Assembly: GCA_051657745.1 (NCBI GenBank)
Contig: JBOFLG010000090.1
Coordinates: 13,922 to 77,921 of the forward strand
Direction of reading: 5' to 3'
Source: JBOFLG01 sp051657745
GTDB lineage: Bacteria; Actinomycetota; Actinomycetes; Actinomycetales; Dermatophilaceae
DNA: 64,000 bases
Shown here piece after piece: positions 1-7,446 of the stretch (the stretch's first letter is position 1; each line of letters begins with the position of its first letter). A program made the translations under genes and the position numbers. Under the pieces are notes generated by a model, which had not been told where the DNA came from, did no database searches, and worked only from the letters and a program-made list of their open reading frames with translations.

Positions 1-1493
1 GTGAGGCCGTGCGTGGTGACGTCGAGGTCGTGGTGCCGACGCTGCTTGTACTCGAGCGGGTCGGTGTCGGCCATCAGGTGGCCGCGCACCCGGTAGGCGT
101 GGATCAGTTCCTGAACCCGGGAGACCTTGTTGATGTCGTCGTCGTGGCTGCTGTCGACGTCCTGCACCCAGCGGATCGGTTCGTAGGGGATGCGCAGGCT
201 CTCGAACACCTCGTCGTAGAAGCCCTGTTCGCCGAGCAGCAGGCCGTGCACGATGCGCAGGAACTCCCCGCTCTGCGCGCCCTGGATGATGCGGTGGTCG
301 TAGGTGCTGGTCAGGGTGAGGGTCTTGCTGACCGCGTTGCGGTTGAGGGTCTCGGTGCTGGCGCCCTGCCACTCGGCGGGGTAGTCCATGGCGCCGACGC
401 CGATGATGACGCCTTGGCCGCTCATCAGGCGCGGCACTGAGTGCACGGTACCGATGGTGCCCGGGTTGGTGAGGGTCATGGTCGTGCCCTGGAAGTCCGT
501 GGCGGTGAGGCTTCCGGTGCGGGCCTTCTTGACCACGTCTTCGTACGCCGTCCAGAAGTGGGCGAAGTCCATGGTCTCGGCGGGCCGTACCGACGGCACG
601 AGCAGTTGCCGACTACCGTCCGGGCGGGGGAGGTCGATGGCGATGCCAAGCCCGACGTGGGCCGGTGTCACCAGCATCGGCTTGCCCTTCTCGTCGCGGG
701 CGAAGCCGCTGTTCATCGCGGGCATCACCTCGAGTGCCTTGACCAGGGCGTATCCGATGAGGTGGGTGAAACTCACCTTGCCGCCACGGCTGCGGGCGAG
801 GTGGTTGTTGATCACGATGCGGTTGTCGACGAGCAGTTTGGCGGGCACCGCACGCACCGAGGTGGCGGTGGGGACTTCGAGCGAGGACTCCATGTTGGTG
901 ACCACCCGAGCCGTGGCGCCACGCAGCGGGGTGGTCTGGTTCTCACCGGTGGTGCCACCGCCAGCCGGGCTGCCCGGCTCGCGGGGTTTCGGCGGAGCCG
1001 GCCGTTCGCCCAGCGCGGCGGGCCGCGACGCCGCCGGTGCTGCCTGGGTGGTCCGACCGCCGGGGGCCACGTCATCCGGGCGCCGCGACGTGCCGGAGGC
1101 AGCGGATCCCGCTGATGCGGGGTTCGCCGACGGGGCTGATGGTGTGGTGCTGGTGGGGGCGGCCTCGGTCACTGGGGCGGATGGTGCGGCACTCACCGTG
1201 GTGCGCGCGGCGGGTCGCGAGGACGCAGTCGACGAGGCCGCCTGCGGCGGTGCGGAACTCGGGCCGCCGGCTGATCTGGCCGACGGGGTGGCGTGTGCCG
1301 CGGAACCGTTCGCGCTGCCGTTGCCAGGGTTCCCCGGTGGTGAGCCACCGGGGGTGTAGTGCTCAAAGAAACCCCACCATGCCTGGTCGACGGCGTTGCG
1401 ATCCTCTCGGTACCGCTCGTACAGCTCCTCGACCAGCCACTCGTTGGGGCCGAACTCGGTGACAGGGTCGCTGGACGGTGACTGCTCGGCCAC
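1..1493 (-). CDS. kgd: Multifunctional 2-oxoglutarate dehydrogenase/decarboxylase, 5' part (runs off left edge)
   Basis: The minus-strand frame starts at a GTG at 1493, with AAAGAGG about 10 bases upstream, and stays open to base 1 (about 497 codons). The N-terminus (EFGPNEWLVEELYERY) is the E1 leader of actinobacterial Kgd/SucA. A long Ala/Pro/Ser linker follows, then a dihydrolipoyl-acyltransferase-like (E2) domain with GQGVIIGVGAMDYPAEW and the catalytic-type motif TYDHRIIQGAQSG at roughly residues 370-410. The sequence then enters the E1 part (EPIRW, RGHLMADTDPLEY). This E2-E1 fusion is the actinobacterial arrangement, which decarboxylates 2-oxoglutarate in the TCA cycle with a separate E2/E3. 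It is incomplete only because the window cuts it; the thiamine-diphosphate domain lies outside. Confidence 0.95.
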   Translation of the reverse strand, partial: MAEQSPSSDPVTEFGPNEWLVEELYERYREDRNAVDQAWWGFFEHYTPGGSPPGNPGNGSANGSAAHATPSARSAGGPSSAPPQAASSTASSRPAARTTVSAAPSAPVTEAAPTSTTPSAPSANPASAGSAASGTSRRPDDVAPGGRTTQAAPAASRPAALGERPAPPKPREPGSPAGGGTTGENQTTPLRGATARVVTNMESSLEVPTATSVRAVPAKLLVDNRIVINNHLARSRGGKVSFTHLIGYALVKALEVMPAMNSGFARDEKGKPMLVTPAHVGLGIAIDLPRPDGSRQLLVPSVRPAETMDFAHFWTAYEDVVKKARTGSLTATDFQGTTMTLTNPGTIGTVHSVPRLMSGQGVIIGVGAMDYPAEWQGASTETLNRNAVSKTLTLTSTYDHRIIQGAQSGEFLRIVHGLLLGEQGFYDEVFESLRIPYEPIRWVQDVDSSHDDDINKVSRVQELIHAYRVRGHLMADTDPLEYKQRRHHDLDVTTHGL

Positions 1494-1600
1494 GGGGAAT
1501 GCGCCTCTTTCCGGGCTGCTCGCTGGTCGACGATGGCGCCATCTAGCCTATCCCCGTCAGTGCGCCAGGTAGCGACGGGCACCGGATCGACCACCATCCG

Positions 1601-1636
1601 GAACCGGTGCCGAGACGAGCGTCTCGGCACCGGTTC
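1601..1636. terminator. Perfect 17-bp hairpin downstream of the ABC exporter
   Basis: Bases 1601-1617 (GAACCGGTGCCGAGACG) are perfectly complementary to 1620-1636, leaving a tiny loop (about six bases in practice). It lies about 75 bases past the stop of the minus-strand permease gene and about 110 bases upstream of kgd, so it is well placed to end the ABC transcript. No clear T-run follows, as is common in GC-rich actinobacteria. Confidence 0.6.
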
Positions 1637-1711
1637 AGGCCGAGACGCTCGTCTGTCAATCCCGGGTCGGGCGCCGGAGTTGCTGACCCGAACCCGAATG
1701 ATGGGCCCGGC

Positions 1712-2524
1712 CTAGGTGATGTCTCGACGCGCGGTCAGCCACGAGCCGACGACGGTCAACACAGCCGAGTATCCGACCAGGATGAGTGCGCTGACCCACC
1801 AGGCGAAAGGGATGAACTCCGGTGCGCCCTCGCTGGATCCGCCGCTCGGATCACTCGTCACCAACATCTGCGTCGTGAGGTTGCCCGGGATGTACTTCAT
1901 CGCGGTCCACCACTCCATGATGCCGAACACGATGTTCAGCACCAGTTGGCCGAGAAAGCCGAAGGCGACAGCGACCATCGTCGCAGCGATCTGGTTGCGG
2001 ACCAGCATCCCGAATCCGAAGCCGAGCAAAGCCCACACGATGGTCGCGACGACACTCATCCCGAGAGACTGGAGAACATCTCCGTCGCCGAGGAACAGTG
2101 GGGTGTCCTTGACGGCGGCAAGGATGAGGGCTCCGCCGGCCACCGAGGCACCGACGTGGACGATGCCATACACGGCGCCGACCGCGACGACGGCGATGAA
2201 CTTGGCGACGGCGACGACGGCACGTCGCGGAGCCGCGAGATACGTGGCACTCACCGTCTTGTGCCGGAACTCAGAAGTGATGAGGAGGACGCCGAGGGCC
2301 AGTGGAAACAACGCCGTCAAGGCGCCGAAGTTCCCGAGGAGACCGGAGGTGTACACCAGTTGGGCAGTCGCCGGGCCGGGTTCGAAACCGCCGTCGTCGA
2401 GGCCCACGAGAGCGGCCGCGCCCATGGAGATCCCGAACGCCAGCAGGACCATTCCCAGGGCCAGGCCCCACCACAGTCGGGTGGTGAACACCTTGCGGAT
2501 CTCCGAACGAATCGCGCCAATCAT
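1712..2524 (-). CDS. ABC-2 type transporter permease
   Basis: Membrane half of an ABC exporter, 270 residues. It begins with a short amphipathic stretch (IRSEIRKVFTTRLWW) typical of ABC-2 permeases. About six hydrophobic segments follow (for example near residues 20-42, 65-90, 105-125, 140-170, 175-200 and 235-258), with a large extracytoplasmic loop between the last two. Its start codon overlaps the stop of the ATPase gene by four bases (ATGA, 2521-2524), so the two are translationally coupled. The substrate cannot be told; related pairs export drugs, lipids or peptides. Confidence 0.85.
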   Translation of the reverse strand: MIGAIRSEIRKVFTTRLWWGLALGMVLLAFGISMGAAALVGLDDGGFEPGPATAQLVYTSGLLGNFGALTALFPLALGVLLITSEFRHKTVSATYLAAPRRAVVAVAKFIAVVAVGAVYGIVHVGASVAGGALILAAVKDTPLFLGDGDVLQSLGMSVVATIVWALLGFGFGMLVRNQIAATMVAVAFGFLGQLVLNIVFGIMEWWTAMKYIPGNLTTQMLVTSDPSGGSSEGAPEFIPFAWWVSALILVGYSAVLTVVGSWLTARRDIT

Positions 2525-3510
2525 TGCGGGTCAACTCCTTCGTTCGTCGCGGCCGGGTGCTCGACGGTTGGTCGGCCGCCGGCGCGGGCAGCGTCGCCGA
2601 GATTGCGGTTCGTACCTTCGGTGAGCTCGAAGAACAGCGCCTCGAGGTCGGCGCGCCTGGGCTCGAGGCCGTAGATCGGCAGGCCGGCCCGCAGGGCAAC
2701 GTCACCGATGAGTTGGAGGTTCACGGTGTCGGCTACCAGGGTGCCGTCCGGTCCGGCAGAGCTCGTCACGTCGGCGACGCGCAGGGCTCCGGCCAACTGC
2801 TCGGGCTGTGAGGTGCGCACGAGCGCCCCGGGGCTGCCCTGGAGGTCGGCCATCGCGCCCTGACGGACCAGGCGGCCGTTGGCGATGATCACGACGTCGT
2901 CGACGGTCTGCTCGACCTCCTGGAGGAGGTGGCTGGAGACGAGGATGGTCTTGCCCTCGCCGCTCAGGTGCCGCATGAACCCGCGCAGCCAGCGGATGCC
3001 TTCGGGGTCGAGGCCGTTTGCCGGCTCGTCGAGCATCAGCACCTGCGGGTCGCCGAGGAGAGCGGCCGCGAGCCCGAGGCGCTGCCGCATCCCCATCGAG
3101 TACCCGCCCGCTCGCTTGCGGGCGGCGGCCGGGATGCCGACCAACTCGAGGAGGTGGTCGACGCGCTCGACGCGGATGCCGCCCGCGTCGGCCAGCACGC
3201 GGAGGTGGTCCCGGCCGCTGCGGCCCGGGTGAAAGTTGGTCGCCTCGAGCGCCGCGCCCACGGTCTGCAACGGTGCCGGCAGGTCGTGGTAGGTGCGGCC
3301 GCCGATCGTGCCGGTGCCGCCGGTCGGCCGCACCAGCCCGAGCAGCATCCGCAGGGTGGTGGTCTTGCCGGCTCCGTTGGGCCCGAGGAAGCCGGTGATC
3401 CGCCCCGGTTCGACGGTGAAGGTGAGGTCGTCAACGGCAGTGAACGACCCGAAGCGCTTGGTGAGCCCCCGGACCTCGATGCGCGTCCCGTCAGACGCGG
3501 TGGTGGTCAT
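2521..3510 (-). CDS. ABC transporter ATP-binding protein
   Basis: Cytoplasmic ATPase (329 residues) driving the permease encoded just downstream. I chose the ATG at 3510 because GGAG sits 7 bases upstream and the protein then starts directly with the ABC fold (IEVRGLTKRFGSFTAVDD). Walker A is GPNGAGKTT, the signature is YSMGMRQRLGLA, and Walker B is VLMLDEPANGLDPEG, followed by the H-loop in ILVSSHLLQEVEQ. The C-terminal third is a DUF4162-like extension often found on ATPases paired with ABC-2 permeases. The frame is open for 72 codons further upstream, but that part has no ABC features and is probably untranslated. Confidence 0.9.
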   Translation of the reverse strand: MTTTASDGTRIEVRGLTKRFGSFTAVDDLTFTVEPGRITGFLGPNGAGKTTTLRMLLGLVRPTGGTGTIGGRTYHDLPAPLQTVGAALEATNFHPGRSGRDHLRVLADAGGIRVERVDHLLELVGIPAAARKRAGGYSMGMRQRLGLAAALLGDPQVLMLDEPANGLDPEGIRWLRGFMRHLSGEGKTILVSSHLLQEVEQTVDDVVIIANGRLVRQGAMADLQGSPGALVRTSQPEQLAGALRVADVTSSAGPDGTLVADTVNLQLIGDVALRAGLPIYGLEPRRADLEALFFELTEGTNRNLGDAARAGGRPTVEHPAATNEGVDPQ

Positions 3511-3833
3511 GTTCTGTCTCCTGTCATGGCCCTGATCCTTGCAGGCCCACCCGACGTCAGGGTCACCCTGCCGACGGACTCCAGGGTCCGTCTCGGGGGT
3601 GAATCCGGGCCGACCCCGAGTGCTGACCTGGTGTGCGGCATCCGGCGGTGGGCCGGTCGTTCCCGGACCGGGACCGAACACAGCGGGATCTGAAGAGATC
3701 ACCGAATGCCGGGCAGATATCGACATTTCCTGCCGGGCTGGGACGTGTGTGCGGGGCCGGTGTGGCGCTGATCTAAGGTGTTGCGCGGCTCAGGGCGGTT
3801 AGCGGAGCCGATCTCATCGAGAGGACGCTCGTC
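3511..3833. other. Divergent intergenic region
   Basis: This is 323 bases between the ABC exporter (minus) and the RbsA-like gene (plus). It must hold promoters for both directions, but I could not pick boxes with confidence. A weak -10-like TAAGGT occurs near 3774 for the plus-strand gene. I see no RNA gene or mobile-element end. Confidence 0.3.
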
Positions 3834-5309
3834 GTGGAACCGCTGCTCGACATTTCTGGCCTGCATCAGTTTCGCGGCCAGCGGCACGTGCTGCGCGGCC
3901 TCGATCTCACTATTCGGCGCGGCGAGATCGTCGGTCTCATCGGCAGGAACGGATCAGGCAAGTCCACCCTGATCAAGGCGATCACCGGAGAGGTCTGGCC
4001 GCGAAGCGGCACGATGCGCCTGGAGGACGAGCCCTACCGGCCGCGCTCTCGCGCCGAGGCGCTGGCGGCGGGGGTGAGCGTCATCGAGCAAAACTTCACG
4101 CTTCCTGCCGGGCACACCGTCATCCGGGCGATGTATCGGCACACGTTCATGGCGCAGTGGGATGAGGCCGATCTTCTCCCGTTAGGTGCCGAGATCCTCC
4201 GCCGCACCCACTTCGAACTCGACCTCACCACGCTGATCAGCACACTCGACCCAGCGGAGCAAGCCCTCGCCGAGGTGCTGCGGGTGCTTGCCGAAGAGGC
4301 CCAGTTGGTGATCTTCGATGAGGTGTCCGCACTGTTGAACGACTTCGAGATCACCCAACTTCATCATGCGGCGCGGAGCCTGCGCGAGCAGGGGTGCGCG
4401 GTGCTGCACATCGCCCACCGGCTTGAGGAGGTCACCGCGCTCTGCGACCGGGTGGCGGTGCTCCGCAACGGAGCCGTGGCACGAGTCGCCGACCGTGGCA
4501 CGGTGGCAGCGGACGAACTCGTGCTCACCATGCTGGACCGCCCGATGAACCGGGTCCAGATGCCGCCACGCCGCCGCGGGGGGCCGGTGCTCACGGTCCG
4601 TGGCCTTGGGGTGCCGAGCGGCCGGCTGCGTGAGGTCGACTTCTCCGTTCATGCCGGTGAGGTCATCGGGGTGATTGGGCTGCGGCAGTCCGGTGCGGTC
4701 GAGCTTGTCGAAGCACTCGCCGGGCGGGTCGAGTCGGCGGCCGAGTCGGTGCAGATCGACGGCGAGCCGGTGGATCTTGCGCGCGAGAACGACTCCCGCA
4801 TCACCTACGTTGCGGGTCCCGCACCCGAGACGATGAACCGCACAGTCGCGGATGTGCTCACCGACGCCGGGGAATACACCTCGGAGATTGAACGGTTGCG
4901 TCACGCCATCAAGGGCGTCAGCCAGGAGGATCTGTCGGTCTCCGACATCCACGTCGTGGTGCAGAGCCTGTCTGGGGGTGACCAGCAGAAGATCGCTGTC
5001 GCGAACGCGACCAAGACGGCATCCCGGGTGGTCATCCTCAATCACCCGACCCGCGGTGTCGATGTCCCGTCGAAGGAGCGCACCTACGGCCTCATCGGGG
5101 GCCTCGCGGCCGATGGACGTGCGGTGGTGGTGCTCTCGGTCGACGTCAGCGAACTGTTCCGATGCTGTGACTGCATTGTCGTGATGTACCACGGGGCTGT
5201 GGTTGCGGCCCTCGACGTCGCCGAGGCCGACGAGGACCTGGTGATGGGGTACGCCCTGACCGGCGAACGGCCGGTGCCGCAGTCGGTACGCGGGCGTCAA
5301 CACGCCTGA
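3834..5309 (+). CDS. RbsA/MglA-like tandem ABC ATPase with degenerate motifs, orphan
   Basis: A 491-residue protein with two ABC domains, the layout of sugar-import ATPases RbsA/XylG/MglA. It starts at a GTG at 3834. Domain 1 has an intact Walker A (GRNGSGKST) but a poor signature (LDPAEQALAEV where LSxGxQQ is expected) and an altered Walker B (VIFDEVSALLND). Domain 2 has an intact signature (QSLSGGDQQKIAVANA), but its Walker A is GLRQSGAVEL and its Walker B reads LNHPTRGVDV, so the usual Asp-Glu pair is Asn403-His404. No permease or substrate-binding protein lies nearby. It may serve a transporter encoded elsewhere, or have a regulatory role; its substrate is unknown. Confidence 0.8.
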   Translation: MEPLLDISGLHQFRGQRHVLRGLDLTIRRGEIVGLIGRNGSGKSTLIKAITGEVWPRSGTMRLEDEPYRPRSRAEALAAGVSVIEQNFTLPAGHTVIRAMYRHTFMAQWDEADLLPLGAEILRRTHFELDLTTLISTLDPAEQALAEVLRVLAEEAQLVIFDEVSALLNDFEITQLHHAARSLREQGCAVLHIAHRLEEVTALCDRVAVLRNGAVARVADRGTVAADELVLTMLDRPMNRVQMPPRRRGGPVLTVRGLGVPSGRLREVDFSVHAGEVIGVIGLRQSGAVELVEALAGRVESAAESVQIDGEPVDLARENDSRITYVAGPAPETMNRTVADVLTDAGEYTSEIERLRHAIKGVSQEDLSVSDIHVVVQSLSGGDQQKIAVANATKTASRVVILNHPTRGVDVPSKERTYGLIGGLAADGRAVVVLSVDVSELFRCCDCIVVMYHGAVVAALDVAEADEDLVMGYALTGERPVPQSVRGRQHA

Positions 5310-5348
5310 CCGGCGGCGCCCGGGAGCCACCGGTCAGGGCGGCGCGGT

Positions 5349-5714
5349 TCAGACCTCGACGTTCGGCGCCACCGTGGCGAGCCGATGGCGAGCCAGGGCC
5401 AGGTTGGCCCGGGTGCGGTCGAGTACCACGTAGATGAACAGACCCCTGGTCAGCGGCGTATCGAGCACGTTGATCAGGTGGTACTGCTTGTCCAGCGTGA
5501 TGAGGATGTCGTTGATCTTCTGGTCAAGGCCGATCTCGGACATCGTCGCCAGTTTGGCCCGTACGACATTGGAGTTACCGGCGGCTGCGATGCCGAGGTC
5601 AAAGCCCGGGCTACCGCCCTGGGCCAGCGCCATCCCGGACTCGGAGTCGATGACTGCGGCGCCCATGGCGCCTTCGATGGAGAGCAACTGCTGGATGGTG
5701 GCGTCGAGAGACAA
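5349..5714 (-). CDS. Roadblock/LC7-domain protein
   Basis: A 121-residue single-domain protein of the roadblock/LC7 (MglB-like) fold. These small cytoplasmic dimers often regulate Ras-like GTPases in bacteria. Recognisable parts are the N-terminal helix (TIQQLLSIEGAMG), the strand AAVIDSESGMALAQG, and the C-terminal helix LALARHRLATVAP. I chose a TTG start at 5714, with AGAAGGG a few bases upstream, because it gives the family length; longer starts add low-complexity arginine-rich sequence. In streptomycetes such genes sit in conservons with a GTPase and DUF742 protein, but none is present here, so this copy is an orphan. It converges with the RbsA-like gene. Confidence 0.75.
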   Translation of the reverse strand: MSLDATIQQLLSIEGAMGAAVIDSESGMALAQGGSPGFDLGIAAAGNSNVVRAKLATMSEIGLDQKINDILITLDKQYHLINVLDTPLTRGLFIYVVLDRTRANLALARHRLATVAPNVEV

Positions 5715-6439
5715 CGGGGGCCCTTCTGGTTGGCGGCGACGAGGTCGCCGAGCACAGGGCCGAAACCGTTGACCCCTGCGCGGTCTCGTTCCGTCTGGTG
5801 CGGAACTACGGATGTCTCGTCGGGGCCGGGGAGTCCCGGTGCACGACGGTCGGGGACATCCTCCGACACCGTCCCCGAAAAAGACAAACGCCGCATCACC
5901 GGACCGGTTGAGTCCGCCCCCGCGATCCCAGAGATCGTCCGCGCACCAGCCGCCACGGCAGCCAGGCCGACCAGCGGCCGCGGTCGACAACTCGTGCCGC
6001 CAGCCCTGCCTGGCCCGGTGATCCTGCACCGTCGTCAGCACGTTCCAGACCGCTACCGGGCACATCCTGACCTGCGCGCGCATCACGCTCAGCGCGCGCG
6101 TGAGCGACCGGGATGAGAGAAGAGACGGGAGCGGGCACGGCCGGTTCCCTGGTCAGTCGGTATGGACGTCACGCACCCACAGGACCCTGGAACTAACCGT
6201 GCCCGCTTACTTACTGTCAAACTCCGGCGCGTCACCGCAGGCACCGCGCCGCAACAACAACGTCAACAGACCGTGATCATCACCCTACCGACCAGCACAC
6301 TCACGACTTCGCCATGACGCCGTGAGTGCGCCGACCCCGCACGTCGCTCGCGTGGATATCGCGCACGACGAGTGGTTGACCGTGACGGGAGGTTGTCGCG
6401 CTCCGTTGTGCAGGAGCCCACGCGGGACTCTCGACGGAC
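5715..6439. other. Long intergenic stretch, no gene seen
   Basis: About 725 bases separate the roadblock gene from the small secreted-protein gene. Open frames here are arginine/proline-rich and look like GC-driven shadows. The only structure I can point to is the imperfect inverted repeat at 6131-6206, listed separately. Confidence 0.4.
6131..6206. repeat. Imperfect 18-base inverted repeat, 40-base spacer
   Basis: The left arm at 6131-6148 (GCGGGCACGGCCGGTTCC) and the right arm at 6189-6206 are complementary except for three positions. The arms are too far apart for a simple terminator. They could be the ends of a small decayed mobile element or a large stem-loop; no transposase is visible. 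Confidence 0.35.
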
Positions 6440-6769
6440 CTACCCCCCTGCGCCTATGTCGGCGGGGAAAGAGCGCTTAGAGACGAGCCAGTAAGAACAT
6501 CCGCTAAATTTAGCAAGGAAATCGATTTGATCGGGAGTCCGATTGCTTTGAGGTGTGCGACTCCAAGCTCCCTGGAAGTTTTTCCTTGTTTGGACGTTAT
6601 TGCACTTGACCCAGTAGAAATCCCCATAGTTGGTTTTGATGCCAACGCCGGCCCGCTCGGCAGCCTGAGAATGTGATGCGAACAACGCTGCCGACGAAAT
6701 AGCCACAAGGGAGGCGCTGATTTTCACAAAAATGGATCTACTCGGTGACATTTTCGAAAATTTTGACAT
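6440..6769 (-). CDS. Small secreted two-cysteine protein, family copy 1
   Basis: A 109-residue protein with an N-terminal signal peptide: basic start, hydrophobic core ISASLVAISSAALFA, likely cleavage after SHSQA. The mature part of about 70 residues has two cysteines and the core CNNVQTRKNFQGAW, which matches the proteins at 38187 and 57391 (C-x5-R-x2-[FL]-x3-W, then a second Cys 35 residues after the first). The ATG at 6769 has GGAG 7 bases upstream. Codon use is visibly more AT-rich than in its neighbours. It lies about 100 bases beyond the 3' end of tRNA-Arg on the same strand. I do not recognise the family; a disulfide-bonded exported protein is the only safe statement. Confidence 0.7.
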   Translation of the reverse strand: MSKFSKMSPSRSIFVKISASLVAISSAALFASHSQAAERAGVGIKTNYGDFYWVKCNNVQTRKNFQGAWSRTPQSNRTPDQIDFLAKFSGCSYWLVSKRSFPADIGAGG

Positions 6770-6867
6770 AAATGGACTCCATCAAAATATAAGAATCACA
6801 AAACTTGACATTGTGGACGCCCGCCTGCCACCTTCAGTAATTTCGACAATTGACACGGTGGGATCCG

Positions 6868-6939
6868 TGCCCCCGGCAGGATTCGAACCTGCGCTCCCGC
6901 CTCCGGAGGGCGGTGCTCTATCCCCTGAGCTACGGGGGC
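6868..6939 (-). tRNA. tRNA-Arg (anticodon CCG)
   Basis: On the minus strand the cloverleaf reads: acceptor GCCCCCG paired with CGGGGGC, D-arm GCTC/GAGC, anticodon stem CCGCC/GGCGG around the loop CTCCGGA (anticodon CCG), and T-arm GCAGG-TTCGAAT-CCTGC, with discriminator A. CCA is not encoded. It lies 70 bases from the divergently transcribed response-regulator/argS genes, and its 3' end faces the AT-richer pocket with the small secreted gene. Confidence 0.96.
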
Positions 6940-7008
6940 CTGGGTGGCCGGTCGCGGTATACCTGATTTCACGACGCGATGAGACAGTAGCAGCCTACGC
7001 TGGCGCTC

Positions 7009-7437
7009 ATGCAATCAGGGACCACCTCGAGCGGTCCCGCGTGCACCGTGCTGGTGTGCGACGACACCGAGTCGATCCGCCGGCTGATGCGGATCAACCT
7101 CGAGCTAGACGGGTTTGCAGTAGAGGAGGCGGTTGACGGCCACGAGGCGATGTCCCGCCTCATCGACCCGGACTTGCGCACTCCGACCGTGATCGTTCTC
7201 GACGCCCAGATGGCCCCGTACGACGGCTGGTGGGCGATCGCCGCCATCCGCTCACACCCCCGCCTGGATCACGTTCCCGCCCTGTTGGTGACCGCCGCGA
7301 CCCCGACTCCGGACGAGGACGAGGTGCTCAGGTGCGGGTTCGACGGGTTCATCTCGAAGCCGTTCGACCCTGGCCATCTGGTGGAGACCGTCGCACAGCT
7401 CGCCGCCCGGGGAAGGGTCGGACGACAGCGACCGTAG
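7009..7437 (+). CDS. Single-domain response regulator (CheY-like)
   Basis: A 142-residue receiver domain with no output domain. The acidic pair is in VLVCDDTES, the phospho-acceptor Asp in VIVLDAQMAPYDGW, the switch Thr in LLVTAA, and the conserved Lys in ISKPFDP. It would take phosphate from a histidine kinase encoded elsewhere and act by protein contact. It is followed after 9 bases by argS. An actinobacterial -10-like TACGCT (near 6995) lies very close to the ATG, suggesting a short leader. Confidence 0.88.
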   Translation: MQSGTTSSGPACTVLVCDDTESIRRLMRINLELDGFAVEEAVDGHEAMSRLIDPDLRTPTVIVLDAQMAPYDGWWAIAAIRSHPRLDHVPALLVTAATPTPDEDEVLRCGFDGFISKPFDPGHLVETVAQLAARGRVGRQRP

Positions 7438-7446
7438 GATTCAGCG

